Below are positions 41,548 through 49,787 of a stretch of DNA of 64,000 nucleotides, piece by piece (position 1 is the first letter of the stretch; every line of letters starts with the position of its first letter). The notes beneath the pieces were generated by a model, which ran no database searches, was not told where the DNA came from, and worked only from the letters and a program-made list of their open reading frames with translations. Source of the stretch: Hymenobacter ruricola (GTDB taxonomy: Bacteria > Bacteroidota > Bacteroidia > Cytophagales > Hymenobacteraceae); assembly GCF_015694525.1 (NCBI RefSeq), contig NZ_JADQDM010000024.1:1-64000 (forward strand), read 5' to 3'. A program made the position numbers and the translations under genes.

Positions 41548-41988
41548 ATGAAACTCCTCCCTTCTTTGGCCCTGGCCGCCGCTCTGCTGGCCGCCGGCAC
41601 CGCGCAGGCCCAAACCAAAATCAAGACGAAAAGCAAGTCGGACGCTTCCGGCACCGTCATCAAATCCAAGGGCACGGCCGATGCCGTGACGCTCGATGGC
41701 CCCGTCAAGCGCATCGAAACGCTGTCGGGCATCGACGTATTTCCCAAGCCCAACTCCACCAGCATCCTGCTCAGCTTCACGCAGCAGTTCACCAAGCCCG
41801 GCACGCTGGTGATGACCGACTACAAAAACAAAGTCATCTACCAGACCGAGCTGGACCCGGCCAACAACACCGGCGCCCCCGTCGATTTGGGCAAGATTCC
41901 GGCCGGCACCTACCTCGTGGAGGCCAAAACCGGCAACTACGTGTACTGGAAAAAGGTCCGCATCAAGTACCCCGCCGCGCGGCGCTAA
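41548..41988 (+). CDS. small exported protein resembling an isolated sorting-domain fold
   Basis: A 146-residue protein with signal peptide MKLLPSLALAAALLAAGTAQ. The mature part is a lysine-rich stretch followed by a beta domain whose end (LGKIPAGTYLVEAKTGNYVY then WKKVRIKYP) resembles the last strands of T9SS C-terminal sorting domains, without any cargo domain ahead of it. I do not know its function. The upstream frame is open for 56 codons through GC-rich repeat sequence, which I reject as coding. A perfect palindrome follows. Confidence 0.7.
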   Translation: MKLLPSLALAAALLAAGTAQAQTKIKTKSKSDASGTVIKSKGTADAVTLDGPVKRIETLSGIDVFPKPNSTSILLSFTQQFTKPGTLVMTDYKNKVIYQTELDPANNTGAPVDLGKIPAGTYLVEAKTGNYVYWKKVRIKYPAARR

Positions 41989-42011
41989 GCCGCCGGCTTC
42001 GTTTCGCCCTC

Positions 42012-42119
42012 AGAACGTCATGCAGAGCGGAGCGAAGCATCTTGCCCGCGCAACTAATCCGATTGAAAACGGATTAGTTGCGCGGGCAAGATGCTTCGCT
42101 CCGCTCTGCATGACGTTCT
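42012..42119. repeat. type A palindromic repeat A9, perfect 50-bp arms with 8-nt loop
   Basis: The left arm 42012-42061 and the right arm 42070-42119 are perfect inverted copies over 50 bp with the loop attgaaaa. It is the longest perfect palindrome in the window. An ATG at 42091 in the right arm is in frame with the following gene. Confidence 0.95.
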
Positions 42120-42132
42120 TTTGTATCCTGCT

Positions 42133-42702
42133 ATGCATAAATTACCTATGAGAATCCTGTCGTTTTTGCTGCTGTTGCTGAGCCTCACCGCGTTTGCGCC
42201 CAAGCCCAAGCTCACCACTACCAAGCTGGGCTCGGGCCTGAGCGTGGGCGTGCCGGCCGGCTTTGCGCCCCTGCCCGACGACGGCATTGCCGTGAAGTAT
42301 CCCTCGCCGCGCAAGCCGCTGGCCGTGTTTTCCAACCCCAGCGGCCGCGTCGATTTCAGCGTGGCCGTGCGCCCCACCACCTTCGAAAGCTTCGATTACG
42401 GCGTGTTGATTAAGATTTACAAGTCCAGCATCCAGCGCCTCTACACCAAAGTTGATTTCCTGAAGGAAGACATCCGCACCGTCAACGGCCGCGACTTCAT
42501 CTACTTTGAATTCGTGTCGACCGTGACCGATGCCCGCCGCACCGGCAGCCAGATGGCGCCCATCAAGCGCTACCAGGCCGTGCAATACGCCATTGAGGGC
42601 ACGCAATTATACGTTTTCACTTTCGTGGCCCCCGCCGAGGAGCAGGCCCAGTGGCAGCCCACGGCTCAGGCCGTAATGGGTGCCATTGCGATGAAAAAGT
42701 AA
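42133..42702 (+). CDS. exported protein of unknown function
   Basis: The protein has 189 residues from the ATG at 42133, or 184 from 42148 (MRILSFLLLLLSLTAFA, the better signal peptide). The mature part is a single alpha/beta domain with LSVGVPAGFAPLPDDGIAVK and TVNGRDFIYFEFVSTVTD, similar in style to small PsbP- or DUF1795-like domains, but no firm family assignment is possible. The frame is also open upstream to an ATG at 42091 inside the palindromic repeat. It ends one base before a type B repeat. Confidence 0.7.
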   Translation: MHKLPMRILSFLLLLLSLTAFAPKPKLTTTKLGSGLSVGVPAGFAPLPDDGIAVKYPSPRKPLAVFSNPSGRVDFSVAVRPTTFESFDYGVLIKIYKSSIQRLYTKVDFLKEDIRTVNGRDFIYFEFVSTVTDARRTGSQMAPIKRYQAVQYAIEGTQLYVFTFVAPAEEQAQWQPTAQAVMGAIAMKK

Positions 42703-42703
42703 C

Positions 42704-42777
42704 GTAGCGCGGACTTTGTAGTCCGCGAATAAACGACTCTGACCTTGCACAAACGCGGACTACAAAGTCCGCGCTAC
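42704..42777. repeat. type B palindromic repeat B3
   Basis: The 24-bp arms 42704-42727 and 42754-42777 are perfect inverted copies, identical in arm sequence to B2 in the nuo operon. The element begins 1 bp after a stop codon and ends 7 bp before the tadA start. Confidence 0.92.
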
Positions 42778-42784
42778 AGCCCTT

Positions 42785-43216
42785 ATGACCGACGATTATT
42801 TCATGCTCCAGGCCCTGGCCGAGGCCGAAAAAGCCTTCGAAGCGGAGGAAATTCCCATCGGGGCCGTGGTGGTGTTTGAAAAGCAAATCATCGGCCGCGG
42901 CTACAACCAGACCGAGCAGCTGCGCGACGTGACGGCCCACGCCGAAATGCTGGCCCTGACCGCCGCCGCCAATTACTTGGGCAATAAATACCTCGCCGAC
43001 TGCACCCTCTACGTCACCATCGAACCCTGCGTGATGTGCGCCGGCGCCAGCTACTGGGCCCAGTTGAAAGCCGTGGTGTTTGGCGCCAACGAGCCCAAAG
43101 TGGGCTTCCGGCGGCACGGGCAGCTGCTGCACCCCCGCACCACGCTACGCGGCGGCGTGCAGGCGGCCGAGTGCGCGGCGCTCATGCAGGCTTTCTTCAA
43201 TGTAAAGCGCAAATAG
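42785..43216 (+). CDS. tadA: tRNA-specific adenosine deaminase-like protein
   Basis: The 143-residue zinc deaminase has ligands and a proton shuttle in H52-A-E54 (VTAHAEMLAL) and P81-C82-xx-C85 (IEPCVMCAGASYW). The TadA features IPIGAVVVFEKQIIGRGYNQ and FGANEPKVGF are present. It probably converts A34 to inosine in tRNA-Arg. Guanine or cytosine deaminase homologues share the core, but the overall pattern is closest to TadA. Confidence 0.9.
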   Translation: MTDDYFMLQALAEAEKAFEAEEIPIGAVVVFEKQIIGRGYNQTEQLRDVTAHAEMLALTAAANYLGNKYLADCTLYVTIEPCVMCAGASYWAQLKAVVFGANEPKVGFRRHGQLLHPRTTLRGGVQAAECAALMQAFFNVKRK

Positions 43217-43321
43217 CCTATTTTTGATGCTCGCGGGCCGCGGCCGTAACCTAGCAGCGGCTTCGCGGGTTAGTTACCTTCGACACGCTCATACCCTCAC
43301 CACCCCAAACCCTTTTCACCC

Positions 43322-43936
43322 ATGGCATTCGAACTTCCGAAACTTCCCTATTCCTACGACGCCCTCGAACCCACGTTCGACGCCCAGACCCAGGAAATCC
43401 ACCACACCAAGCACCACCAGGCCTACGTGACCAACCTGAACGCGGCCATCGCGGGCACGGAAATGGAAAATCAGTCGCTGGAAGAAATCCTGCACAACAT
43501 CGCCAAGGCCCCCGTGGCCGTGCGCAACAACGGCGGCGGCCACTGGAACCACTCGCTGTGGTGGACCATCCTCTCGCCCAACGGCGGCGGGCAGCCCACC
43601 GGCGCCATCGGCGACGCCATCACCAAGGCCTTCGGCACGTATGACAAGTTCAAAGAAGAATTTGCCAAAGCCGCCACCACGCGCTTCGGCTCGGGCTGGG
43701 CGTGGCTCTGCAAGCAAACCGACGGCTCGGTGCAAATCTGCTCCACGCCCAACCAGGACAACCCGCTGATGCCCGACGCCGGCTGCAAAGGCATCCCGGT
43801 GCTGGGCCTCGACGTGTGGGAGCACGCCTACTACCTCAAGTACCAGAACCGCCGCCCGGACTACGTGGCCGCTTTCTTCAACCTCATCAACTGGGACGAA
43901 GTAAACCGTCGCTTCGCCGAAGCCACGCCCGCGTAG
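43322..43936 (+). CDS. sod: Fe/Mn superoxide dismutase
   Basis: The 204-residue cytoplasmic superoxide dismutase has metal ligands at about H27 (IHHTKHHQAYV), H77 (GGGHWNHSLWW), D164 and H168 (GLDVWEHAYYLKYQNRRPDY). Without structural data I cannot decide between iron and manganese; GSGWAWLC is common to both. There is no signal peptide. A strong terminator follows. Confidence 0.96.
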   Translation: MAFELPKLPYSYDALEPTFDAQTQEIHHTKHHQAYVTNLNAAIAGTEMENQSLEEILHNIAKAPVAVRNNGGGHWNHSLWWTILSPNGGGQPTGAIGDAITKAFGTYDKFKEEFAKAATTRFGSGWAWLCKQTDGSVQICSTPNQDNPLMPDAGCKGIPVLGLDVWEHAYYLKYQNRRPDYVAAFFNLINWDEVNRRFAEATPA

Positions 43937-43958
43937 GTTTAGCCAGTTAAGCAGCTTT

Positions 43959-43992
43959 AAAAGCCCGTTTCCTCGCCGGAAACGGGCTTTTT
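43959..43992 (+). terminator. intrinsic terminator after sod
   Basis: The stem aagcccgtttcc / ggaaacgggctt is followed by T residues. Confidence 0.9.
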
Positions 43993-44005
43993 AATTTTTA
44001 TGGCA

Positions 44006-44102
44006 GTAGAGACGCAACATGTTGCGTCTCGTCGTTGAACAATGACGGCCACACGACGTCTCGAACGGCGCGGCGACGAGACGCAACATATTGCGTCTCT
44101 AC
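44006..44102. repeat. type D palindromic repeat with self-complementary arms
   Basis: The arms 44006-44034 and 44074-44102 are 29-bp inverted copies with one mismatch (ends GTAGAGACG...CGTCTCTAC). Each arm is nearly a perfect palindrome on its own (GAGACGCAACATGTTGCGTC). The GTAG...CTAC ends are shared with type B. Confidence 0.92.
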
Positions 44103-44200
44103 CAAGCATCTGCTTAAAAACAATTCATGTACCTACTTGCTTTTTAGCCGCGTTTCAACCAATCCGGCGACTCACGCGCGCCACAGCTTCTTCAGAACCC

Positions 44201-45331
44201 ATGTCAACCAAAGCATTTGAGCCCGCCAAGCTGGGCAACCTCACCCTCACCAACCACCTTGTGATGGCCCCCATGACGCGCAGCCGCGCCCTGGGCAACG
44301 TGCCCAACGAGCTGATGGCCGAGTACTACCGCCAGCGCGCCACCGCCGGCCTCATCATCACGGAGGGCACCTCGCCGTCGGCCAACGGCCTGGGCTACGC
44401 GCGCATTCCCGGCCTGTTCAACCAGGAGCAAGCCACCAACTGGCAGCGCATCACCGAGACGGTGCACCACCACGGCGGCCACATTTTCGTGCAGCTGATG
44501 CACGCCGGCCGCATTTTCCACGGCCTCAACCTGCCCGAGGGCGCCGAGGGCGTGGCTCCCTCGGCCATTGCCGCCGCCGGCGATATGTGGACCGACCAGG
44601 AGCAGATGAAGCCCAACGCCACCCCGCGCGCCCTGCGCACCGAGGAGCTGGCCCACGTGCGCGACGAATTTGTGCACAGCGCCAAGCTGGCCCTGGAAGC
44701 CGGCTTCGACGGCGTGGAGCTGCACGGCGCCAACGGCTACCTACTGGAGCAGTTCCTGAGCCCGCACTCCAACCAGCGCACCGACGAGTACGGCGGCAGC
44801 GTGCAAAACCGCGCCCGCTTCGTGCTCGAAGTGACCCGCGCCGTGGTCGAAGCCGTCGGGGCCGAGCGCACCGGCATCCGTCTCTCGCCCTGGGGCGTGG
44901 CCTCCGACATGCCGCACTACGCCGAGATTGACGAAACCTACGCCTATCTGGCCGAGGAGCTGCAAAAAATTGGCGTGGTGTACCTGCACCTCGTCGACCA
45001 TTCCAGCATGGGCGCCCCCGCCGTGCCGGCTGCCACGGTGGCCACCATCCGCGAGAAATTCACCGGCACGCTCATCCTGGCCGGCGGCTACACCACCGTG
45101 GACCAGATTGAAGCCGCGCTGGCCGACAAAGCCGACCTTGTGGCCATCGGCCGCCCCTTCATCTCCAACCCCGACCTGGTGGAGCGCCTGAAAGCCGGCC
45201 AGCCGCTGGCCCAGCCCGATTTTGCCACCTTCTACGCGCCCGGCCCCAACGGCTTTGCCGACGGCTACACCGATTACCCGGTGGCCAGCGGCGAGCCCGC
45301 CGGCACGTTCTCGCCCAGCTACGAAGCGTAG
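44201..45331 (+). CDS. ene-reductase of the Old Yellow Enzyme family
   Basis: This FMN-dependent NAD(P)H oxidoreductase has 376 residues. It shows the N-terminal barrel strand HLVMAPMTRSRA, a substrate His/Asn pair in GFDGVELHGANGYLLEQFLS and the phosphate-binding end AIGRPFISNPDLVERL. The length and these motifs match NemA/XenB-type alkene reductases, which reduce activated C=C bonds and some nitro compounds. The frame is open 53 codons upstream through the type D repeat, which I exclude. A bidirectional terminator follows. Confidence 0.93.
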   Translation: MSTKAFEPAKLGNLTLTNHLVMAPMTRSRALGNVPNELMAEYYRQRATAGLIITEGTSPSANGLGYARIPGLFNQEQATNWQRITETVHHHGGHIFVQLMHAGRIFHGLNLPEGAEGVAPSAIAAAGDMWTDQEQMKPNATPRALRTEELAHVRDEFVHSAKLALEAGFDGVELHGANGYLLEQFLSPHSNQRTDEYGGSVQNRARFVLEVTRAVVEAVGAERTGIRLSPWGVASDMPHYAEIDETYAYLAEELQKIGVVYLHLVDHSSMGAPAVPAATVATIREKFTGTLILAGGYTTVDQIEAALADKADLVAIGRPFISNPDLVERLKAGQPLAQPDFATFYAPGPNGFADGYTDYPVASGEPAGTFSPSYEA

Positions 45332-45363
45332 CCGCAGGCCTGCGCTTGTAACGGAACGGAAGT

Positions 45364-45400
45364 AAAAAAGCCCCAACCTGCGCAGGTTGGGGCTTTTTTA
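45364..45400. terminator. bidirectional intrinsic terminator
   Basis: The stem aaaaaagccccaacctg / caggttggggctttttt works on both strands, between the ene-reductase and the convergent membrane-protein gene. Confidence 0.92.
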
Positions 45401-45411
45401 CTCTCATTCAG

Positions 45412-46209
45412 TTACAAAGCAACTCCTGGTGCCAGCAGCCGAAACACGACGCCGACGACCACCAGCGCAGCCACAGCCCAGCCCAGATGCAGCGAAGGCA
45501 GAAGTGGCAGCGTTTCACCAGTCGCAGACGTTGGGTAGGGCTGGCGCATGGCCCCGCCCCAGGCAGCGCCCAGCACCATGTTGCTCATAATAGGATAAAT
45601 GAAGCTGATGGGCGTGGGCGACGGCCAGCCCAGCGCGGTAATCAGCACCGAGCCCAGCAGCCACGGCAGCGCAACGAGGGCCCTCATGAGCTGGCCCCGT
45701 TGCGGGCGCGCCAGGCCCGGCCCAAAATCCAGAAACAGCGGCGCCGTGCGGCTCACGGCCAAGTGCAGGCCGAAGCCCGCGCCCGCGGCCAACGTCACGC
45801 TGGCCCACATGGGCACGTGCCAGAGGGCCTCCACCCGCCCAATGTCGCCATAGGGCACGAACGGGCCAATGAGCAGGTAGCCCAGAAAGTTAATGATGCC
45901 GAACAAGCCCAGGTAGAGGCGCCACAACGCGGCATCGCCGGCCCCGCGCCGGCGCCAGGCCCAGGCCAGAAACACGAGGCCCTGCACCAGGCTCAGCAGC
46001 GGGCCGGCCAGGGCAATGGCTACCTCGCTGCTCGCGGGCAGGTGCTGGTTGAGGCTGTTCACGGCGCTGTTGTAGAGCACCGGCTGCCCGCCCAGCGCCT
46101 TCGATACCAGGGCGTGGGCCAGTTCGTGCAGCAGCGTGGTGACGGAAAAAGCCGCGGTATAGTGCGCGGCCGCCGTGAGGGCGCCACGCCAGGGAAAAGG
46201 TGTTTTCAT
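45412..46209 (-). CDS. membrane zinc-peptidase-like protein (HExxH)
   Basis: The 265-residue protein has about seven hydrophobic segments. A HExxH motif in TTLLHELAHALVSKALGG lies at the first helix, as in site-2 protease-like M50 proteins, and a possible second metal region NFLGYLLIGPFVPYGDIGR follows. No family name is certain; it may be an inactive or lineage-specific relative of the M50 type. Two upstream ATGs in frame (46251 and further) are possible; 46209 is chosen because it places the HELAH helix near the N-terminus without an odd extension. Confidence 0.7.
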   Translation of the reverse strand: MKTPFPWRGALTAAAHYTAAFSVTTLLHELAHALVSKALGGQPVLYNSAVNSLNQHLPASSEVAIALAGPLLSLVQGLVFLAWAWRRRGAGDAALWRLYLGLFGIINFLGYLLIGPFVPYGDIGRVEALWHVPMWASVTLAAGAGFGLHLAVSRTAPLFLDFGPGLARPQRGQLMRALVALPWLLGSVLITALGWPSPTPISFIYPIMSNMVLGAAWGGAMRQPYPTSATGETLPLLPSLHLGWAVAALVVVGVVFRLLAPGVAL

Positions 46210-46447
46210 GGGCAACGGGCCCGGCTCAGCAACGCGTTCGGCCACAGCCATCGGTGAGGGGATAATGCAGGCGCAAGCTACGTTACGGAAGAAGCTGGTG
46301 GCGCCATCACATGCCGGGCGCGGGCATCGCCGGCTCAATTCTGGGCCTGTTGTCCCGCGGCTGGCTTCGGGGCCCGGCACTTCACGCTGGCCCGAAGCCG
46401 TGTATCTTTAGCAGCCTAAATCCCACCTCTATTTAAACAGACTCTGC

Positions 46448-47731
46448 ATGAACACTAAGTTGCGCCTGACAATCCTGAGTTTTCTCCAGTTCTTTATCTG
46501 GGGCTCGTGGCTGATAACGATTGGCGCGTATTGGTTTCAAACGAAGCAATGGTCCGGCGCGCAGTTCGGCGCCATCTTCTCGACCATGGGCATTGCCTCC
46601 ATCTTCATGCCCTCGCTCATGGGCATCGTGGCCGACAAGTACGTGAATGCGGAAAAGCTCTACGGCATCCTGCACATCCTGGGCGGCCTCGTGCTGTGCA
46701 CCATCCCCATGGTGACGGACCCCGGCACGTTCTTCTGGGTTATCCTGCTGAACATGATTTTCTACATGCCCACGCTGGCGCTGTCCATCGCCGTGTCGTA
46801 CTCCATCCTGAAACGCCAGGGGCTCGACGTGGTGAAGGACTACCCGCCCATTCGGGTGTGGGGCACCGTCGGCTTCATCGTGGCCATGTGGACGGTGAGT
46901 TTGCTGGGCTTCGAGAAGTCGGCCAGCCAGTTCTACGTGGCGGCCGGCGCAGCCATTCTGCTGGGCATCTATTCGTTCACGCTGCCCGCCTGCCCGCCCC
47001 AGTCAGCCAGCACGTCGAGCCAGAACCTGGCCGAAATTCTGGGCCTTAAGTCCTTCGCCATCCTGCGCGACCGCAAGATGCTCACCTTCTTCCTGTTTGC
47101 GCTGCTGCTGGGCGCGGCCCTGCAACTCACCAACGCCTACGGCGACACTTTCCTGCACGACTTCGACAAAGTGCCGGCTTACCAAAACACGTTTTCGGTA
47201 AAGCACCCGGCCATCATCATGTCCATCTCGCAGATTTCCGAAACGCTGTTCATCTTGGCCATCCCGTTCTTCCTGCGCCGCTTCGGCATCAAGCAAGTAA
47301 TGCTGTTCAGCATGATTGCCTGGGTGTTGCGTTTCGGCCTGTTTGCCTACGGCAACCCCGGCTCGGGCCTGTGGATGATTATCCTCTCGTGCATCGTGTA
47401 CGGCATGGCCTTCGATTTCTTCAACATTTCCGGCTCGCTGTTCGTCGAAACCCAGACGCAGCCCAGCATCCGGGCCAGCGCGCAGGGCTTGTTTATGATG
47501 ATGACCAACGGCTTCGGCGCCGTGCTGGGCAGCTCGCTGAGCGGCCTCATCATTCAGGCGTACTTCACCGACGCCAACGGCGTGAAAGACTGGCACAGCA
47601 TCTGGCTCACGTTTGCCGCTTACGCACTGGCCATTGCCGTGCTGTTCGTGTTCATTTTCAAGCACAAGCACACCACGCAGCCCACCGAAGAGCCCCAGCC
47701 CGAAGGCCTGTTTTCGGTGGAGCAGGCGTAG
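46448..47731 (+). CDS. nucleoside:H+ symporter, NupG family
   Basis: The 427-residue major facilitator protein has 12 hydrophobic segments. The opening LRLTILSFLQFFIWGSWLIT, the segment IRVWGTVGFIVAMW and NISGSLFVETQTQPSIRASA are those of the NupG/XapB nucleoside transporter family common in Bacteroidota. It probably imports nucleosides across the inner membrane. A short A/T-flanked hairpin follows as terminator. Confidence 0.88.
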   Translation: MNTKLRLTILSFLQFFIWGSWLITIGAYWFQTKQWSGAQFGAIFSTMGIASIFMPSLMGIVADKYVNAEKLYGILHILGGLVLCTIPMVTDPGTFFWVILLNMIFYMPTLALSIAVSYSILKRQGLDVVKDYPPIRVWGTVGFIVAMWTVSLLGFEKSASQFYVAAGAAILLGIYSFTLPACPPQSASTSSQNLAEILGLKSFAILRDRKMLTFFLFALLLGAALQLTNAYGDTFLHDFDKVPAYQNTFSVKHPAIIMSISQISETLFILAIPFFLRRFGIKQVMLFSMIAWVLRFGLFAYGNPGSGLWMIILSCIVYGMAFDFFNISGSLFVETQTQPSIRASAQGLFMMMTNGFGAVLGSSLSGLIIQAYFTDANGVKDWHSIWLTFAAYALAIAVLFVFIFKHKHTTQPTEEPQPEGLFSVEQA

Positions 47732-47773
47732 CGCCAGCAGGAGCGCTCTGTGGCAAAACCATCTTATTGCCAA

Positions 47774-47806
47774 CAAAAAAGCTTCGCCAATGGCGGGGCT
47801 TTTTTG
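47774..47806 (+). terminator. intrinsic terminator after the transporter
   Basis: The stem aaaaaagc...gcttttt encloses a CGCCAATGGCG hairpin and is followed by T residues. Confidence 0.75.
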
Positions 47807-47848
47807 CTGATGTGCCGGGCAAAACCCGCGCCTCCGCGCCCTGAGGCC

Positions 47849-47880
47849 TTGATTCACGCGGGGCGGGCTTCGTACCTTTC
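47849..47880 (+). promoter_or_regulatory. promoter of the AAA ATPase gene
   Basis: TTG at 47849-47851 and TACCTTTC at 47873-47880 are spaced by 21 bp, one base off the -7 consensus. The gene starts 57 bp downstream. Confidence 0.6.
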
Positions 47881-47936
47881 GGCTGCGCGGGCCGGCTTGT
47901 TTTTGAGCCACAGCCCATTGCGTTCATCACTGGTAT

Positions 47937-49037
47937 ATGACATCTCCCTGGCCACCGGCGGCCGCCCCGGACCTCTCCCAGAGCTTTGACAAGGACTCCT
48001 ACTTTCAGCCCAACGCCTGGTTCTACGCCGCGTTTGGCGTGCTGCCGCGCCGCGAAATCTACCAGCTAGCCGAGGCCGAAGCGCGCCAGCAGGTGCTGGC
48101 CAAGCTGGCCGAAAGCCACGACCTGGAGGCGGCCACGGTGGCGCATTCCGTCTACATCGAAAAAGTGGGCAAAACGCCGGAAATCGGCCATTACTCGCTC
48201 AATCTGGCGCCGCACCTGCTGCTGTGCTTCTTTGACCGCGGCCCCTACGGCGACCGCACCGCCCAGCTGCTCTACTCGGCCTACGCCGACGCGGCCCTAC
48301 TGGCCGAGTTGCGCGCGCTGCTGGCCAGCCACCTCGAAACCGGGCAGCTAGAGCACCAGCGCATTCAGGTGCTGCGCCTGGCCTTCAACGACCTGGAGTT
48401 TACGCCGCTGCCCATCAAGATTCCGGCCCTCGACCTGGCCACGCACTACAACGACGACCTTCTGCCCGCCCACGACACCATTTTGCGGCGCCTGCAGCAG
48501 CCCGAAGAAAAGGGCATCGTCATCCTGCACGGCCCGCCCGGCACCGGCAAAACCAGCTACATCCGCCACCTCTGCGGCCTCACCGACAAGCCCAAGCTGT
48601 TCATCCCGCCCAACTTGGCCGCCCGCATCGCCGACCCCGAATTCATCAACCTGCTGCACGACAACACCAACTCCATCCTGCTCATCGAAGACGCCGAGGA
48701 GCTGCTCTCGAAGCGCGACGGGCCCGGCGGCAACGCCGTCAGCAACCTGCTGAACCTGTCCGACGGCCTGCTCTCCGACGGTTTTCACATCCAGATTATC
48801 TGCACGTTCAACGCCGAGCTGGCCCGCATCGACAAGGCTCTGTTGCGCAAGGGCCGCCTCATCGCCTCCTACCGCTTCGAGCCGCTGGCCGTGGAAAAAG
48901 CCCAGGCCCTGGCCGCCACCCTCGGCCAAACCGAGCCCGTCACGGAGCCCATCACGCTGGCCGACCTCTACAACCGTGACAAAGCCGACTTTGTGAGCGA
49001 AAGCAAAACGCCCGGCCGCATCGGCTTCAACCGTTGA
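47937..49037 (+). CDS. AAA-family ATPase, unknown role
   Basis: The 366-residue soluble protein has a poorly characterised N-terminal half. Its C-terminal AAA module has Walker A GIVILHGPPGTGKTSYIRHL, Walker B SILLIEDAEELL, a sensor-1-like CTFNAEL and an arginine-rich KALLRKGRLIASYRF segment, as in BCS1/FtsH-like AAA domains. There is no protease or transmembrane domain. Similar solitary AAA proteins are found in Bacteroidota, and the substrate is unknown. Confidence 0.85.
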   Translation: MTSPWPPAAAPDLSQSFDKDSYFQPNAWFYAAFGVLPRREIYQLAEAEARQQVLAKLAESHDLEAATVAHSVYIEKVGKTPEIGHYSLNLAPHLLLCFFDRGPYGDRTAQLLYSAYADAALLAELRALLASHLETGQLEHQRIQVLRLAFNDLEFTPLPIKIPALDLATHYNDDLLPAHDTILRRLQQPEEKGIVILHGPPGTGKTSYIRHLCGLTDKPKLFIPPNLAARIADPEFINLLHDNTNSILLIEDAEELLSKRDGPGGNAVSNLLNLSDGLLSDGFHIQIICTFNAELARIDKALLRKGRLIASYRFEPLAVEKAQALAATLGQTEPVTEPITLADLYNRDKADFVSESKTPGRIGFNR

Positions 49038-49092
49038 TTATAAGCTCGGCAATACAAATTTGGTATAAAAAAAGTCAGCATTTGGCACAAAT

Positions 49093-49130
49093 AAAAAGCC
49101 CGCCTTGCACGATGCAGGGCGGGCTTTTTT
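49093..49130. terminator. bidirectional intrinsic terminator
   Basis: The stem aaaaagcccgcc(ct)tgc / gcagggcgggctttttt lies between the convergent AAA ATPase gene and ndk. Confidence 0.9.
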
Positions 49131-49154
49131 AACGCTTATCCTTCTAACTGCGAA

Positions 49155-49565
49155 TTACTTCGAGCCGAAGAAGAAGTCGCCTTCAATCTGGGCGTTTTCG
49201 TCGGAATCGGAGCCGTGCACGGCGTTGGCTTCGATGCTCTTGGCGTATTTTTTCCGGATGGTGCCTTCTTCGGCGTTGGCCGGGTTGGTGGCGCCGATGA
49301 GGGTGCGGAAATCGGCCACGGCGTTGTCTTTCTCAAGGATGGCAGCCACGATGGGGCCGCTCGACATGTACTTCACCAGGTCGTTGTAGAAGGGACGCTC
49401 AGCGTGCACGGCGTAGAACTGCCCGGCGCGCTCGGCGGTGAGGTTGATTTTTTGGAGCTCCACGATGCGGAAGCCGCCGGCCTCAATCATGCTCAGGATG
49501 CCACCGATGTGGTTTTCCTGGACGGCGTCGGGCTTAATCATCGTGAAAGTGCGGTTGGTGGCCAT
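49155..49565 (-). CDS. ndk: nucleoside diphosphate kinase
   Basis: The 136-residue enzyme equalises NTP pools by a phospho-His ping-pong mechanism. The catalytic His is H117 in EANAVHGSDS, and the N-terminal RTFTMIKPDAVQENHIGGIL and RPFYNDLVKYMSSGPIVAAI segments are diagnostic. The length is normal for a tetrameric or hexameric Ndk. A full-consensus -7 promoter lies 42 bp upstream on the minus strand. Confidence 0.97.
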   Translation of the reverse strand: MATNRTFTMIKPDAVQENHIGGILSMIEAGGFRIVELQKINLTAERAGQFYAVHAERPFYNDLVKYMSSGPIVAAILEKDNAVADFRTLIGATNPANAEEGTIRKKYAKSIEANAVHGSDSDENAQIEGDFFFGSK

Positions 49566-49606
49566 TGTTGGGGCGGGGAGGGGGTTGGTTGAAAACTAAT
49601 TGCGGG

Positions 49607-49615
49607 GCAAAAGTA
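49607..49615 (-). promoter_or_regulatory. -7 promoter motif for ndk
   Basis: On the minus strand it reads TACTTTTGC, a full TAnnTTTGC match. Confidence 0.65.
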
Positions 49616-49787
49616 GCCACAAAGCCGGCGCCGTTCCTCGGCCGGGCCCCAGGGCCCGTTGGGATAGCCGAACAGAACCTTCCGGGGGGGCCGCGTTGTT
49701 AAGACCAGATTTCTTCCGACTTTTGCCGCCCCAATTATTTGTAAGCCACCGGCCCGCCGTTTTCCCACTGGGCCATTCACGTTGTCG

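Noticed and set aside
44042..44200. 53-codon N-terminal extension of the ene-reductase
   Set aside because: It reads through a palindromic repeat and is not shared with the family; the ATG at 44201 gives the normal N-terminus.
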